From assembly GCF_036880965.1 (NCBI RefSeq), contig NZ_JBAJMV010000001.1, positions 310,001 to 374,000 on the forward strand: a stretch of DNA of 64,000 nt, written 5' to 3'. This document shows positions 43,703-52,492 of the stretch, piece by piece (position 1 is the stretch's first letter; every line of letters begins with the position of its first letter). The translations under genes were made by a program, and so were the position numbers. This stretch comes from JAUASW01 sp036880965. GTDB taxonomy: Bacteria; Pseudomonadota; Gammaproteobacteria; Burkholderiales; Burkholderiaceae_C. The notes under the pieces are model-generated. The model saw nothing but the letters and a program-made list of their open reading frames with translations, ran no database searches and had not been told where the DNA came from.

Positions 43703-45247
43703 ATGCCAACAGTTGAGAACTTGACGATCGGTGCCCGGCTGACGCTGGGTTTTTCTGCTGTGATCGCACTCCTGCTGCTGATCGCGGTCATGGGCAGTCT
43801 GGGTGCGCGAAGCATTGCGCAAAGTGGCAGCCATATCTACGAAGACCGCGCGGTGCCGCTGCAGCACCTGGCCCGGGTCAACTCGTTGATGTTGCAGAAC
43901 CGCGTTTTGGTTGCCGAAATGATGGCAGAACCGGCCAGCTTGAGCGGGCTGGACTCGAGGCTGCGCGCGAACATTGAGCAGGTCGCAGCGGCCTGGAAGT
44001 CCTACGCCGCTTCGACCATGACCGCCCAGGAATCTACGATGGCAGACGCTTTCCTCGCGGTGCGGACTCGCTATGTGAAGGATGGGCTGCTGACGGTGCG
44101 TGACGCTGTGAGGGACAGGTCCATGGACATCGCTGCACGTACCTACAAGTCGGTGGTCGTGCCGATGGGCGCCGATGCCCAGCAGGGTGTCGACGGACTG
44201 ATCAAGCTGCAGATCGACGAGGCGGCCAAGGAGTACACCGAATCCCGGCAGCAGGAGCGTCAGGTGTTGATGCTGAACATCGTGGGCACACTCGTCGCCA
44301 TTGCGCTGGGCGCTTGGCTAGCCTGGCAAGTGAGTCGCTCCATCACTGGCCCGATTCGCCAGGCCCTGGGCTTGGCAGAGCAGGTCGCCGCCGGTGATCT
44401 GAGCGCCAGCATACGGGCCAGCGGCCGCAACGAGATGGCTCAATTGCTGCAAGCCTTGGGTCGCATGACCGAGAACCTGCGCGTCATCGTGAGCCAGGTG
44501 CGAGACAGCAGCGAGAGCATCAGCACCGGATCCAGCGAGATCGCGACAGGCAACGCCGACCTCAGCGCTCGCACCGAGAGTCAGGCCAGCAATCTGCAGC
44601 AGACCGCTGCGACGATGGAGGAACTCTCCAGCACCGTGCGCAACAACGCACAGACAGCCGCCCAGGCACAGCAACTGGCTGGCGGAGCCAGCCAAGCCGC
44701 GAACCGTGGCGGCGAGGTGATGAACGAGCTCGTGAGCAGCATGCACGCGATCTCAGTGTCGTCGAACAAGATCGTCGAGATTATCGGTGTCATTGACAGC
44801 ATCGCCTTCCAGACCAATATCCTGGCGCTGAACGCAGCGGTGGAGGCTGCGCGCGCCGGCGAACAGGGCCGCGGCTTTGCCGTGGTGGCCGGCGAAGTCC
44901 GCAGCCTGGCTCAACGCAGCGCCGAGGCGGCCCGCGAGATCAAGAGTCTGATCGGCAATAGTCAGCGCCAGGTCGAGGACGGCAACCGGCTCGCCGAGCA
45001 TGCCGGCGGCGCTATGCAGAACATCGTGGCCGAGGTTCAGCGGGTCAGCACGTTGATCAGTGAGATCGCCAGCGCCAGCAGCGAGCAGTCGCGCGGCATA
45101 AGCCAGGTCGGCGAAGCAGTTGGCCAGCTTGATCAGGTAACACAGCAGAACGCAGCGCTGGTGGAGCAAAGCGCTGCCGCAGCCGAAAGCCTTCGCAACC
45201 AGGCGCAGCAACTGACTGAGCTTGTCGCGAGCTTCAAGCTGCGTTGA
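43703..45247 (+). CDS. methyl-accepting chemotaxis protein
   Basis: A 514-aa chemoreceptor: a membrane segment (residues ~12-33), a four-helix-bundle periplasmic sensor (~35-190, with the family block VPLQHLARVNSLMLQNR), a second membrane segment (~195-215), HAMP, and a cytoplasmic signalling domain with the near-invariant hairpin IGVIDSIAFQTNILALNAAV. AGGGAGA lies 9 nt before the ATG. The ligand is not evident; being amid anaerobic-growth genes it might respond to electron acceptors. Confidence 0.94.
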   Translation: MPTVENLTIGARLTLGFSAVIALLLLIAVMGSLGARSIAQSGSHIYEDRAVPLQHLARVNSLMLQNRVLVAEMMAEPASLSGLDSRLRANIEQVAAAWKSYAASTMTAQESTMADAFLAVRTRYVKDGLLTVRDAVRDRSMDIAARTYKSVVVPMGADAQQGVDGLIKLQIDEAAKEYTESRQQERQVLMLNIVGTLVAIALGAWLAWQVSRSITGPIRQALGLAEQVAAGDLSASIRASGRNEMAQLLQALGRMTENLRVIVSQVRDSSESISTGSSEIATGNADLSARTESQASNLQQTAATMEELSSTVRNNAQTAAQAQQLAGGASQAANRGGEVMNELVSSMHAISVSSNKIVEIIGVIDSIAFQTNILALNAAVEAARAGEQGRGFAVVAGEVRSLAQRSAEAAREIKSLIGNSQRQVEDGNRLAEHAGGAMQNIVAEVQRVSTLISEIASASSEQSRGISQVGEAVGQLDQVTQQNAALVEQSAAAAESLRNQAQQLTELVASFKLR

Positions 45248-45576
45248 TTCAGCAGCCCACAGCTCCACACCATTACACGCGGCTCTTCGGTCTGTGCGAT
45301 GCAACACATGCTGCACTGATCAGTAGGCGCTTCTTGAGCGAGCATCGATGCTGCCGAACACGAGCGGCCATCTGATCTACCGGCTTCGGCTTGCTGGAGC
45401 CTGTAGCGCCCGTCAACAGCAAAGGCGGCAAGATGGCGACGGCTCGGACGAACGGAGAATTTTCGTCGTCCGCTGACTGTGCAAATTGGGCACGCGGAGA
45501 AGGGAATTGATGTGTGCAGCAGCAAGGCGGAGTGAACGCGAGGCCACCACAAATGGTGGGCATAAACCCCGCGCGC
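45248..45576. other. 329-bp convergent intergenic region, nothing recognised
   Basis: This lies between the stops of the chemoreceptor gene and nrdG. No coding frame, repeat or strong terminator was recognised. Confidence 0.4.
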
Positions 45577-46299
45577 TCACGCCACCGCCGCTGGTCGCAA
45601 GACCAGACTGGGAACGTGCACCTTGAGCAGATCCAGCAGCCACGACAGCCTGTCGAAGCTTGACGTCAGATGTTGGGCCGGCTGCCAATGCTGTGTCGCC
45701 CGGGCTTCCTGCAGCACCCAGTGCTTCACGCCCCGGGCGGCCAACTGGGTTCCGGTCCTCAGCAGCTGAGGTTCATCGATCCACTCTGGGTGATAGGTCG
45801 TGCGGCACTCATAGCTGAGGCCTGTGCGGTGATGCGCTTCCACAATCAGGTCCAGGCACTGCAGCACGGGCCGATGGGCGCCTTTGGCCCCCGTCACCCG
45901 GCTGTAGCTGCCTTGGGCATCGAGCGAAGCCTTCAGGTCCAGCCCGACCCAATCGAGCAAGGGCAGGATCTGCTTCAGCTTGGCCGGATAGATGCCAGCA
46001 GTATGCAGTCCTGTCGCGAAACCCAGATTGCGCACCTGCTCAAGCGCGCTCGCTAGGCTCCTATCGATCAGAGGTTCTCCACCGCTGAACACGACGCCGT
46101 CGAGCAGGCCCCGACGACGTTTCAACCATGCCAACAGTGTGCCGCCATCAAGCTTGGCTGCCGATCGCTGCTGCAAGTCCTCGTTGTGGCAGTACGTGCA
46201 GCGCCAGGGGCACCCCTGCACGAACACCACAGCAGCCAGATGTCCCGGCCAATCCGACGTGCTGAACGGCGTCAGCCCGCCTACGCAAAGATCCTTCAT
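45577..46299 (-). CDS. nrdG: anaerobic ribonucleotide reductase activating enzyme (radical SAM)
   Basis: NrdG uses S-adenosylmethionine and a 4Fe-4S cluster to make the glycyl radical on class III ribonucleotide reductase. The 240-aa protein has the radical-SAM motif CPWRCTYC at residues ~30-37, then VVFSGGEPLIDRSL and DLKASLDAQG. It is longer than E. coli NrdG (154 aa) and resembles the type paired with Bdellovibrio/Pseudomonas-type NrdD. It is the third gene of nrdD-small ORF-nrdG, 20 bp after the small ORF. Confidence 0.92.
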   Translation of the reverse strand: MKDLCVGGLTPFSTSDWPGHLAAVVFVQGCPWRCTYCHNEDLQQRSAAKLDGGTLLAWLKRRRGLLDGVVFSGGEPLIDRSLASALEQVRNLGFATGLHTAGIYPAKLKQILPLLDWVGLDLKASLDAQGSYSRVTGAKGAHRPVLQCLDLIVEAHHRTGLSYECRTTYHPEWIDEPQLLRTGTQLAARGVKHWVLQEARATQHWQPAQHLTSSFDRLSWLLDLLKVHVPSLVLRPAAVA

Positions 46300-46319
46300 C
46301 TGGCTGCCCTTCCCTGTGC

Positions 46320-46514
46320 TCAGCGTCCCGCAGGCACACGCGACTCCTCGAAGTGCAGCCGCTCGCGAAACTCACCCTGCTTTCCTGTGTTGAAGGAACT
46401 GACCGGGCGGTGATATCCCATAACCCGCGTCCATACCTCGCAGCGCTGCCGCTCCTCATCGCGCAACAGCGGAGACTGGACTTGATTGAAGGACTGGTTC
46501 TGTTGTCGTTGCAT
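46320..46514 (-). CDS. separate glycyl-radical domain of class III ribonucleotide reductase
   Basis: A 64-aa protein that matches the extreme C-terminus of NrdD: RCEVWTRVMGYHRPV and FNTGKQGE correspond to the R-V-x-G-Y glycyl-radical loop and N-x-GKxxE tail of full-length NrdD, with Gly33 as the likely radical residue. The main nrdD ends 60 bp upstream without such a motif and in another frame. A perfect AAGGAGG lies 9 nt before the ATG, so this is a purposely translated gene and not sequencing damage. NrdG, encoded next, would act on this polypeptide. Confidence 0.8.
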   Translation of the reverse strand: MQRQQNQSFNQVQSPLLRDEERQRCEVWTRVMGYHRPVSSFNTGKQGEFRERLHFEESRVPAGR

Positions 46515-46523
46515 GGTGCTTGG

Positions 46524-46530
46524 CCTCCTT
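46524..46530 (-). promoter_or_regulatory. strong ribosome-binding site of the small glycyl-radical ORF
   Basis: AAGGAGG on the minus strand, 9 nt from the ATG at 46514. It is a full anti-16S match and supports independent translation of the small protein. Confidence 0.8.
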
Positions 46531-46573
46531 GGGCCTGGTTGTGGAGAGTAGAGATCGGGGAATGTGAGGTTCT

Positions 46574-48610
46574 TCAGGCGCAGGCAGCTTCGCTGCAGGC
46601 CAGCAACTCACCGTCGCATCTGGGGCAAAACTCGTGATGCCCGCTCAGATAGCCATGCTTGGGGCAGATCGAAAAAGTTGGCGTGACAGTGATGTAGGGC
46701 AGGCGGAAGCTCGACAAGGACCGGCGCACCAGTTCGCGGCAGGCCGCGCTGCTTGACACCGCCTCGTTCATGTACAGGTGCAGCACGGTGCCTCCCGTGT
46801 ACTTGCGCTGCAACTCGTCCTGGCGCTCCAGCGCCTCGAAGGGATCATCGGTAAAGCCCACCGGCAGTTGCGAGCTGTTCGTGTAGTAGGGCTGCTCTGG
46901 TGTTCCCGCCTGCAGGATTCCTGGGAAGCGCTTGCGGTCTTCCTTCGCGAAGCGGTAAGTCGTTCCTTCCGCCGGCGTTGCCTCCAGGTTGTAGAGATGC
47001 CCGGTCTGTTCCTGGAACTCCACCATGCGCGCACGGACATGGTCCAGCAAACGCACCGCCATGGCATGGCCGGCTGGCGTCGTGATGTTCTCCCGGTCCG
47101 CGCTGAAGTTGCGGAGCATCTCGTTGACGCCGTTGACTCCCAGCGTCGAAAAGTGGTTGCGCAGAGTTCCCAGGTAGCGCCTCGTGTAGGGGAACAATCC
47201 CTCATCGATCAGACGTTGGATCACCTTGCGCTTGATCTCCAAACTGTCGCGCCCTAGTTCCAGTAGGCGATCCAGTGCGGCCAGCAGTCCAGACTCATCA
47301 CCGGCGTGCAGATGGCCCAGGCGCGCGCAGTTGACAGTCACCACCCCCAGGGATCCGGTCTGCTCGGCAGAGCCGAAAAGGCCATTGCCCCGTTTGAGCA
47401 ACTCGCGCAGGTCGAGCTGAAGCCGGCAACACATCGAGCGCACCATATTCGGCTGCAGCTCGGAGTTCAGGAAGTTCTGGAAATACGGCAATCCGTAGCG
47501 CGCCGTCATCTCGAAAAGAGCCTGCGAGTTGGGACTGTCCCAATCGAAGTCCCGGGTGATGTTGTAGGTGGGGATCGGAAAAGTAAAGGCGCGCCCCTTG
47601 GCATCCCCGGCCATCATCACGTCGATGTAAGCACGGTTGATCAGGTCCATCTCGGCCTGTAGATCGCCGTAGCAAAACGGCATCTCCCGCCCGCCGATCA
47701 TCGGCACCTGCTCTCGCAGGTCGTCCGGACAAGTCCAGTCGAAGGTCAGATTGGTGAACGGCGTCTGCGTGCCCCACCGCGAAGGGACGTTGAGGTTGTA
47801 GATCAGCTCCTGCATCGCCTGGCGGACCTGCGCGTAGCCCAGAGCATCCTTGCGCACATAGGGCGCCAGATAGGTGTCGAAGCTGGAGAAGGCCTGTGCG
47901 CCCGCCCACTCGTTTTGCAAGGTGCCGAGGAAATTGACGATCTGCCCGACCGCGCTGCTCAGATGTTGGGGCGGGCCGGCTTCAACTTTTCCGGGAACAC
48001 CGTTCAGCCCCTCGTTTAGCAGCGTACGCAAGGACCAGCCGGCGCAGTAGCCACTCAGCATGTCGAGGTCATGGATGTGGATGTCGGCCTCCCGGTGGGC
48101 CTGGCCGATCTCAGGCGGGTAGACCTGGTCCAGCCAGTAATTGGCCACAACCTTTCCGGATACGTTCAGAATCAGCCCGCCCAGGCTCCACCCCTGGTTG
48201 GCATTGGCCTTGATGCGCCAATCCTGCTGACCCAGGTACTCGTCCATCGTCGCCTGCACATCGACCAGGGTCTGCCGAGCCTTGCGCAGGCTGCGGTGCT
48301 GTTCCCGGTAGACGGCATAGGCGCGAAGTGTCCGGCGGTACCCGGCGTCGAACAGCGCCGCCTCAACCAGATCCTGCACCGCCTCGACAGACGGCCTGCA
48401 GATCTGCTGTGCGGCAAGCGAAGGCAAGACCTGCTCGTAGGTGAGGCGCCGCGCGCCGCCAGCGTCGAGTTCATCGCAAGCAGCACCCGCCCGGACAAGA
48501 GCCTGAACGATCTTCTCGGGATCGAACGCCAGCTCACGCCCATTGCGCTTGCTGATCAAGGAAGGCAGTCCAGGCAATGAATCGGTCTGAGCAGGGATTT
48601 TCATGGACAT
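46574..48610 (-). CDS. nrdD: anaerobic ribonucleoside-triphosphate reductase, large polypeptide lacking glycyl-radical tail
   Basis: The 678-aa class III reductase makes deoxynucleotides without O2. It has an ATP-cone near the N-terminus (ISKRNGRELAFDPEKI), the HIHDLDMLSGYCAGW block, GTQTPFTNLTFDW and the C-terminal zinc site with ICPKHGYLSGHHEFCPRCD. It ends 15 residues after that, without the R-V-x-G-Y loop that should follow; that part is encoded by the next ORF. The frame opens at 48709, but an upstream start would overlap the NrdR-like boxes, so MSMKIPAQ (48610) or the next Met (48604) is preferred. Confidence 0.92.
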   Translation of the reverse strand: MSMKIPAQTDSLPGLPSLISKRNGRELAFDPEKIVQALVRAGAACDELDAGGARRLTYEQVLPSLAAQQICRPSVEAVQDLVEAALFDAGYRRTLRAYAVYREQHRSLRKARQTLVDVQATMDEYLGQQDWRIKANANQGWSLGGLILNVSGKVVANYWLDQVYPPEIGQAHREADIHIHDLDMLSGYCAGWSLRTLLNEGLNGVPGKVEAGPPQHLSSAVGQIVNFLGTLQNEWAGAQAFSSFDTYLAPYVRKDALGYAQVRQAMQELIYNLNVPSRWGTQTPFTNLTFDWTCPDDLREQVPMIGGREMPFCYGDLQAEMDLINRAYIDVMMAGDAKGRAFTFPIPTYNITRDFDWDSPNSQALFEMTARYGLPYFQNFLNSELQPNMVRSMCCRLQLDLRELLKRGNGLFGSAEQTGSLGVVTVNCARLGHLHAGDESGLLAALDRLLELGRDSLEIKRKVIQRLIDEGLFPYTRRYLGTLRNHFSTLGVNGVNEMLRNFSADRENITTPAGHAMAVRLLDHVRARMVEFQEQTGHLYNLEATPAEGTTYRFAKEDRKRFPGILQAGTPEQPYYTNSSQLPVGFTDDPFEALERQDELQRKYTGGTVLHLYMNEAVSSSAACRELVRRSLSSFRLPYITVTPTFSICPKHGYLSGHHEFCPRCDGELLACSEAACA

Positions 48611-48704
48611 GTTGTGTCTGCCGCTGCGGCGGCGTCTGGGCAAAGAAGGGTAGGTCTCTGATGCGCGCACATGGCACTTCTCTTCAGCGGCAAGCCGAAT
48701 GAAA

Positions 48705-48752
48705 CACACACATTTAGTGTTTCGATTCGATGTCGGACACTATATGTAGTGC
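48705..48752. promoter_or_regulatory. paired NrdR-like boxes upstream of nrdD
   Basis: ACACTATATGTAGTGC (48737-48752) matches the NrdR palindrome acaCwAtATaTwGtgt at nearly every position. A second, half-good box (48705-48720, ending TTTAGTGT) lies 32 bp away, three helical turns, as in known NrdR-controlled promoters. They lie about 95-140 bp upstream of the nrdD start. Confidence 0.7.
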
Positions 48753-49269
48753 CAGGAGGCGAATACCGAAAGACTGCTCAGAGTTTGCGCCGGCGCAAAC
48801 CCGGTGCGCTGCCAGCTGAAAACACCGATGCGGGAGACGACATTGCGCGAGCATCGTTCTGAACTGACCCAGGACAAGTCCCACATCAAGGCCAGAAGTG
48901 CTCCACGACATATGGCGTTAGGGCATGACGGGTTGTTCGAGGCTCGGCTGCGTTCAACAGGCCGGCATGCAAGCCGCTCGACGCGCTCGCTGAATAGCGC
49001 AGACCTCAGCGCAGGAGTCGCCTATCACCGCGTCGTGCAGGGTGACCCGACCGGTGGCTGAAACGCGGAATTCGGCCAGTACCGCGGGCGCGACTGCGCT
49101 GCAGCGGGAACACCTGGCCGACACAGGGCAGCCCCCCTGAGGCCCCTCTGGCGGTGTAGCGTCTCAGCCAACGCCGAGTCGTAGCGCCAAGCAGACCATG
49201 CCGAAGGAGACGCCCGAAAACGCCTGCTTGCCCCAAGGCCCTGGGGCGCAGCGGCTCAAGTCGGCCGCA
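48753..49269. other. intergenic region upstream of nrdD, nothing further recognised
   Basis: About 500 bp without a supported gene, between the nrdD promoter and the stop of the minus-strand small protein gene. Confidence 0.4.
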
Positions 49270-49662
49270 TCAGCGAAGCATCACTGCCTGCCCTTCGCGA
49301 TTGAAGACGGCCAAACTTTGCACTTGCCCGACACGGACCGACTCAACCAGTTTGCGCAGCGCCGTGTCGACTTCACGCGCCTCGGCTGCGGCAGCAATTG
49401 CCCCAGCAAAAACCAGCACCCAGGCTTGCGCCATGGTGTCAGCTTCGCCGGCCAGAGATGCAAAGTCGGACAGCTCCGTCACGCACTTGTCGACGCACAT
49501 CAGAGGAGTAATCTCGCCGCCGGCTCCCTGCTCGAAGGCTGCGCGCTCGGCTTGGCTGGCCTCCTCGCCAAGGCTTGCGCCAACAAAAACCATCAGCAGA
49601 CGCTGAGGCTCCGCTTGCTGGCGAGCAGCCAGCAAGAGTTCATCAAATGAGGAAATGTTCAT
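49270..49662 (-). CDS. conserved hypothetical protein of the family often labelled 'ribonucleotide reductase subunit alpha'
   Basis: A 130-aa cytoplasmic protein starting MNISSFDELLLAARQQ. It has the pattern of a small family found in Proteobacteria, with LLMVFVGASL, TPLMCVDK and a FNREGQAV end; databases often carry it under a ribonucleotide-reductase label although no reductase motif is present. The upstream Met (49719) is less likely because the family begins at MNISSF. It is divergent from norC, sharing a 166-bp control region, which hints at a role in NO or anaerobic metabolism. Confidence 0.75.
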   Translation of the reverse strand: MNISSFDELLLAARQQAEPQRLLMVFVGASLGEEASQAERAAFEQGAGGEITPLMCVDKCVTELSDFASLAGEADTMAQAWVLVFAGAIAAAAEAREVDTALRKLVESVRVGQVQSLAVFNREGQAVMLR

Positions 49663-49828
49663 GCAGATCAGTGTACGAGGGAGCAGTCCCCGAGCGCAGT
49701 TCTGCAGCGTAGCCGCCACGCAGGGGATCCCAAGCGACGCAAAACTTGGATTTCTTATACAGCTTCAAGGAAATTCCCGAGCGTTTCCCTAGGCTGTCGG
49801 CATCCCAATCTATCCCCGGAGGATGACC

Positions 49829-50254
49829 ATGAGCCGAGGCTTCACCAGCCAGATGGCGCGCAATATTTTCTACGGTGGCACGGCATTCTTCGTGTTGCTG
49901 TTTGCCGTGTTGATCTTCGACACCGAGCAACGCATCCCGGCGCGCTCGAAGTCGGGCGACATCACCCCGGCCGTCGTGCGCGGCAAACACATCTGGGAAA
50001 CCCGCAACTGCATCGGTTGCCACACGCTGCTGGGCGAAGGGGCGTATTTCGCCCCCGAACTGGGCAATGTCTACACGCGCCGCGGCCCGGACTTCATCAA
50101 GGCATGGATGAAGGCCCAACCCACCCAGGCACCAGGCCGGCGCCAGATGCCCCAGTTCCATCTGACGGATGCCCAGCTTGACGACATGGTCGAGTTCCTG
50201 AAATGGACCAACGGCGTGGACACCGAGAAGTGGCCGCCCAATATCGAGGGGTAA
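49829..50254 (+). CDS. norC: nitric oxide reductase subunit C
   Basis: NorC is the membrane-anchored cytochrome c that feeds electrons to NorB. The 141-aa protein has one N-terminal membrane segment (residues ~10-30) and one haem c site, CIGCH (Cys61, Cys64, His65); the methionine ligand lies in RRQMPQF. ATG 49829 is chosen over 49823 because GGAGG at 49818-49822 abuts the first ATG but is properly spaced (6 nt) from the second. It heads norC-norB-norQ-FeS-norD. Confidence 0.95.
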   Translation: MSRGFTSQMARNIFYGGTAFFVLLFAVLIFDTEQRIPARSKSGDITPAVVRGKHIWETRNCIGCHTLLGEGAYFAPELGNVYTRRGPDFIKAWMKAQPTQAPGRRQMPQFHLTDAQLDDMVEFLKWTNGVDTEKWPPNIEG

Positions 50255-50261
50255 GCACGAA

Positions 50262-51689
50262 ATGAAAACCGCTACGCTCAAATTCAAGTCGCAGTCCGTC
50301 GCTCGCCTGTATTTCATCGGCGCGATCGGGTTGTTCATCGGTCAGATCGTGTTTGGCATCACGCTGGGCCTGCAATACCTGATCGGCGATCTGTTCTTCC
50401 CCTACATCCCCTTCAACATCGCCCGCATGGTGCACACGAACCTGCTGATCGTGTGGCTGCTGATGGGCTTCATGGGCTCGGCCTACTACCTGGTGCCAGA
50501 GGAGGCCGAGACCGAGCTTTACAGCCCCAAACTGGCGATCGCGCTGTTCTGGATCTTCCTGGCCGCTGGCGCAGCCACCATCCTGGGTTATCTGCTGGTG
50601 CCCTACGCCACCCTGGCGCAAGCCACCGGCAATGACATCCTCGCCACCATGGGCCGCGAGTTCCTCGAACAGCCGCTACCTACCAAGCTAGGCATCGTGG
50701 TGGTGGCGTTGGCCTTCCTGTTCAACATCAGCATGACGGTGCTCAAAGGCCGCAAGACTGCGATCACCCTGGTGCTGCTGATGGGCTTGTGGGGCCTGGC
50801 GTTGATGTTCCTGTTCAGCTTCGTCAACCCCAGCAATCTGGTGCGCGACAAGATGTACTGGTGGTTCGTCGTTCACCTCTGGGTGGAAGGCACCTGGGAG
50901 CTGATCATGGGCGCGCTGCTGGCCTTCGTGCTGGTGAAGACCACCGGCGTGGACCGCGAGGTGATCGACAAGTGGCTGTATCTGATCATCACGATGGCCC
51001 TGGTCACCGGCATCCTGGGCACTGGCCATCACTTCTTCTTCATCGGCCTGCCGGGCTACTGGCAGTGGGTGGGCAGCGTGTTCAGCGCGATGGAGCCCAT
51101 ACCCTTCTTCATGATGACCTTGTTCGCCTTCAACATGGTGCAGCGTCGCAAGCGCGAACATCCCAACCAGGCAGCAGTGCTGTGGGCAGTGGGCTGTGCG
51201 GTGATGGGCTTCCTGGGCGCGGGCCTGTGGGGCTTCATCCACACGCTGAGCCCGGTGAACTACTACACCCACGGCAGCCAGATTACAGCGGCACACGGCC
51301 ACCTGGCTTTCTACGGCGCCTATGTGCTGGTCGTGATCGCAGTGATCAGCTATGCCATGCCCATCCTGCGCGGTCGCGAGGCCAATTCCAAGCGCGCCCA
51401 GGCCTGGGAAATGTGGAGTTTCTGGATCATGAGCATCGGCATGGCCGTGATGGTGCTGGCACTGACCGGCGCCGGCATCCTGCAGGTCTGGCTGCAACGC
51501 ATCCCCACCGAAGGCGCAATGGGCTTCATGGCCACGCAAGACCAACTGCGTTTCTTCTATTGGGTGCGGGTCGCCGGCGGCGTGATGTTCCTGGCCGGAC
51601 TGCTGACCTATCTGGCCGCCTTCTTCGTTGGCCCTGGCCGCGATGAGGACGAGCGGATTGCCGGCAACGCAGCGCTGAGGACGGCATGA
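50262..51689 (+). CDS. norB: nitric oxide reductase subunit B (cytochrome bc-type)
   Basis: NorB reduces 2 NO to N2O at a haem b3/non-haem iron centre. The 475-aa, twelve-helix protein is the short cNor type that needs NorC. Visible ligand regions are MVHTNLLIVWLLMGFMGS (low-spin haem His), VHLWVEGTWELIMG (His and Glu of the FeB site), GTGHHFFFIGLP (two His of FeB) and AAHGHLAFYGAYV (haem His pair). It starts 7 bp after norC, and the norQ ATG overlaps its stop. Confidence 0.97.
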   Translation: MKTATLKFKSQSVARLYFIGAIGLFIGQIVFGITLGLQYLIGDLFFPYIPFNIARMVHTNLLIVWLLMGFMGSAYYLVPEEAETELYSPKLAIALFWIFLAAGAATILGYLLVPYATLAQATGNDILATMGREFLEQPLPTKLGIVVVALAFLFNISMTVLKGRKTAITLVLLMGLWGLALMFLFSFVNPSNLVRDKMYWWFVVHLWVEGTWELIMGALLAFVLVKTTGVDREVIDKWLYLIITMALVTGILGTGHHFFFIGLPGYWQWVGSVFSAMEPIPFFMMTLFAFNMVQRRKREHPNQAAVLWAVGCAVMGFLGAGLWGFIHTLSPVNYYTHGSQITAAHGHLAFYGAYVLVVIAVISYAMPILRGREANSKRAQAWEMWSFWIMSIGMAVMVLALTGAGILQVWLQRIPTEGAMGFMATQDQLRFFYWVRVAGGVMFLAGLLTYLAAFFVGPGRDEDERIAGNAALRTA

Positions 51690-52492
51690 ACATGCTGGCC
51701 CAGGCCTGCGAGACGGCACCGTTCTACGCGGCCCAGGGCCGCGAGTGCGAACTGTTCGCGCAGGCCCATGCGGCGCGGCTGCCACTGCTGATCAAGGGCC
51801 CGACCGGCTGCGGCAAGACGCGGCTGGTCGAGCACATGGCGGCGCGGCTGAACCGTCCGCTGATCACAGTCAGCTGCCACGACGACCTCAGCGCCGCCGA
51901 TCTGGTGGGCCGCCACCTGATCGCCGGCGGCGACACACGCTGGTGCGATGGCCCGCTGACCCGGGCGGTGCGCGAAGGCGCGATCTGCTATCTGGACGAG
52001 GTCGTGGAAGCGCGCAAGGACACCACCGTGGTGCTGCACCCGCTGGCCGACGACCGTCGTGTCCTGCCCATCGAGCGGACCGGCGAGCAGATCGCCGCCG
52101 CGCCAGGTTTCATGCTGGTGATCAGCTACAACCCTGGCTACCAGAACCTGCTCAAAGGCTTGAAGCCCAGCACGCGCCAGCGCTTCGTGGCGCTCGCGCT
52201 GGACTACCCGACGCCCGAGATCGAGGCCCGCATCGTGCAGGCCGAGAGCGGCTGCACGGCTGACATGGCCGCGCAGCTGGTATGGCTGGCGCAGGCGCTG
52301 CGCCGCCTAACCGACCACGATCTGGAAGAAAGCGCCAGCACCCGGTTGCTGGTCATGGCTGCTCGCCTGGCAGTGGCAGGCCTGCCGCTGGCTGATGCGG
52401 TGCAGGCCGCGGTGATCGCCGCTCTGAGCGACGACGGCGAGACCGTGGCCGCCCTGGCCGAGGTGGCGGCCGCGGTGCTCGGCCATGCCTGA
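51686..52492 (+). CDS. norQ: nitric oxide reductase activation ATPase NorQ
   Basis: A 268-aa MoxR-type AAA+ protein that with NorD inserts the non-haem iron into NorB. Walker A is GPTGCGKTRL (~37-46), Walker B is CYLDEVVEARKD (~107-118), and sensor residues occur in FMLVISYNPGY. It overlaps norB by 4 bp and the 4Fe-4S gene by 8 bp. Confidence 0.95.
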   Translation: MNMLAQACETAPFYAAQGRECELFAQAHAARLPLLIKGPTGCGKTRLVEHMAARLNRPLITVSCHDDLSAADLVGRHLIAGGDTRWCDGPLTRAVREGAICYLDEVVEARKDTTVVLHPLADDRRVLPIERTGEQIAAAPGFMLVISYNPGYQNLLKGLKPSTRQRFVALALDYPTPEIEARIVQAESGCTADMAAQLVWLAQALRRLTDHDLEESASTRLLVMAARLAVAGLPLADAVQAAVIAALSDDGETVAALAEVAAAVLGHA

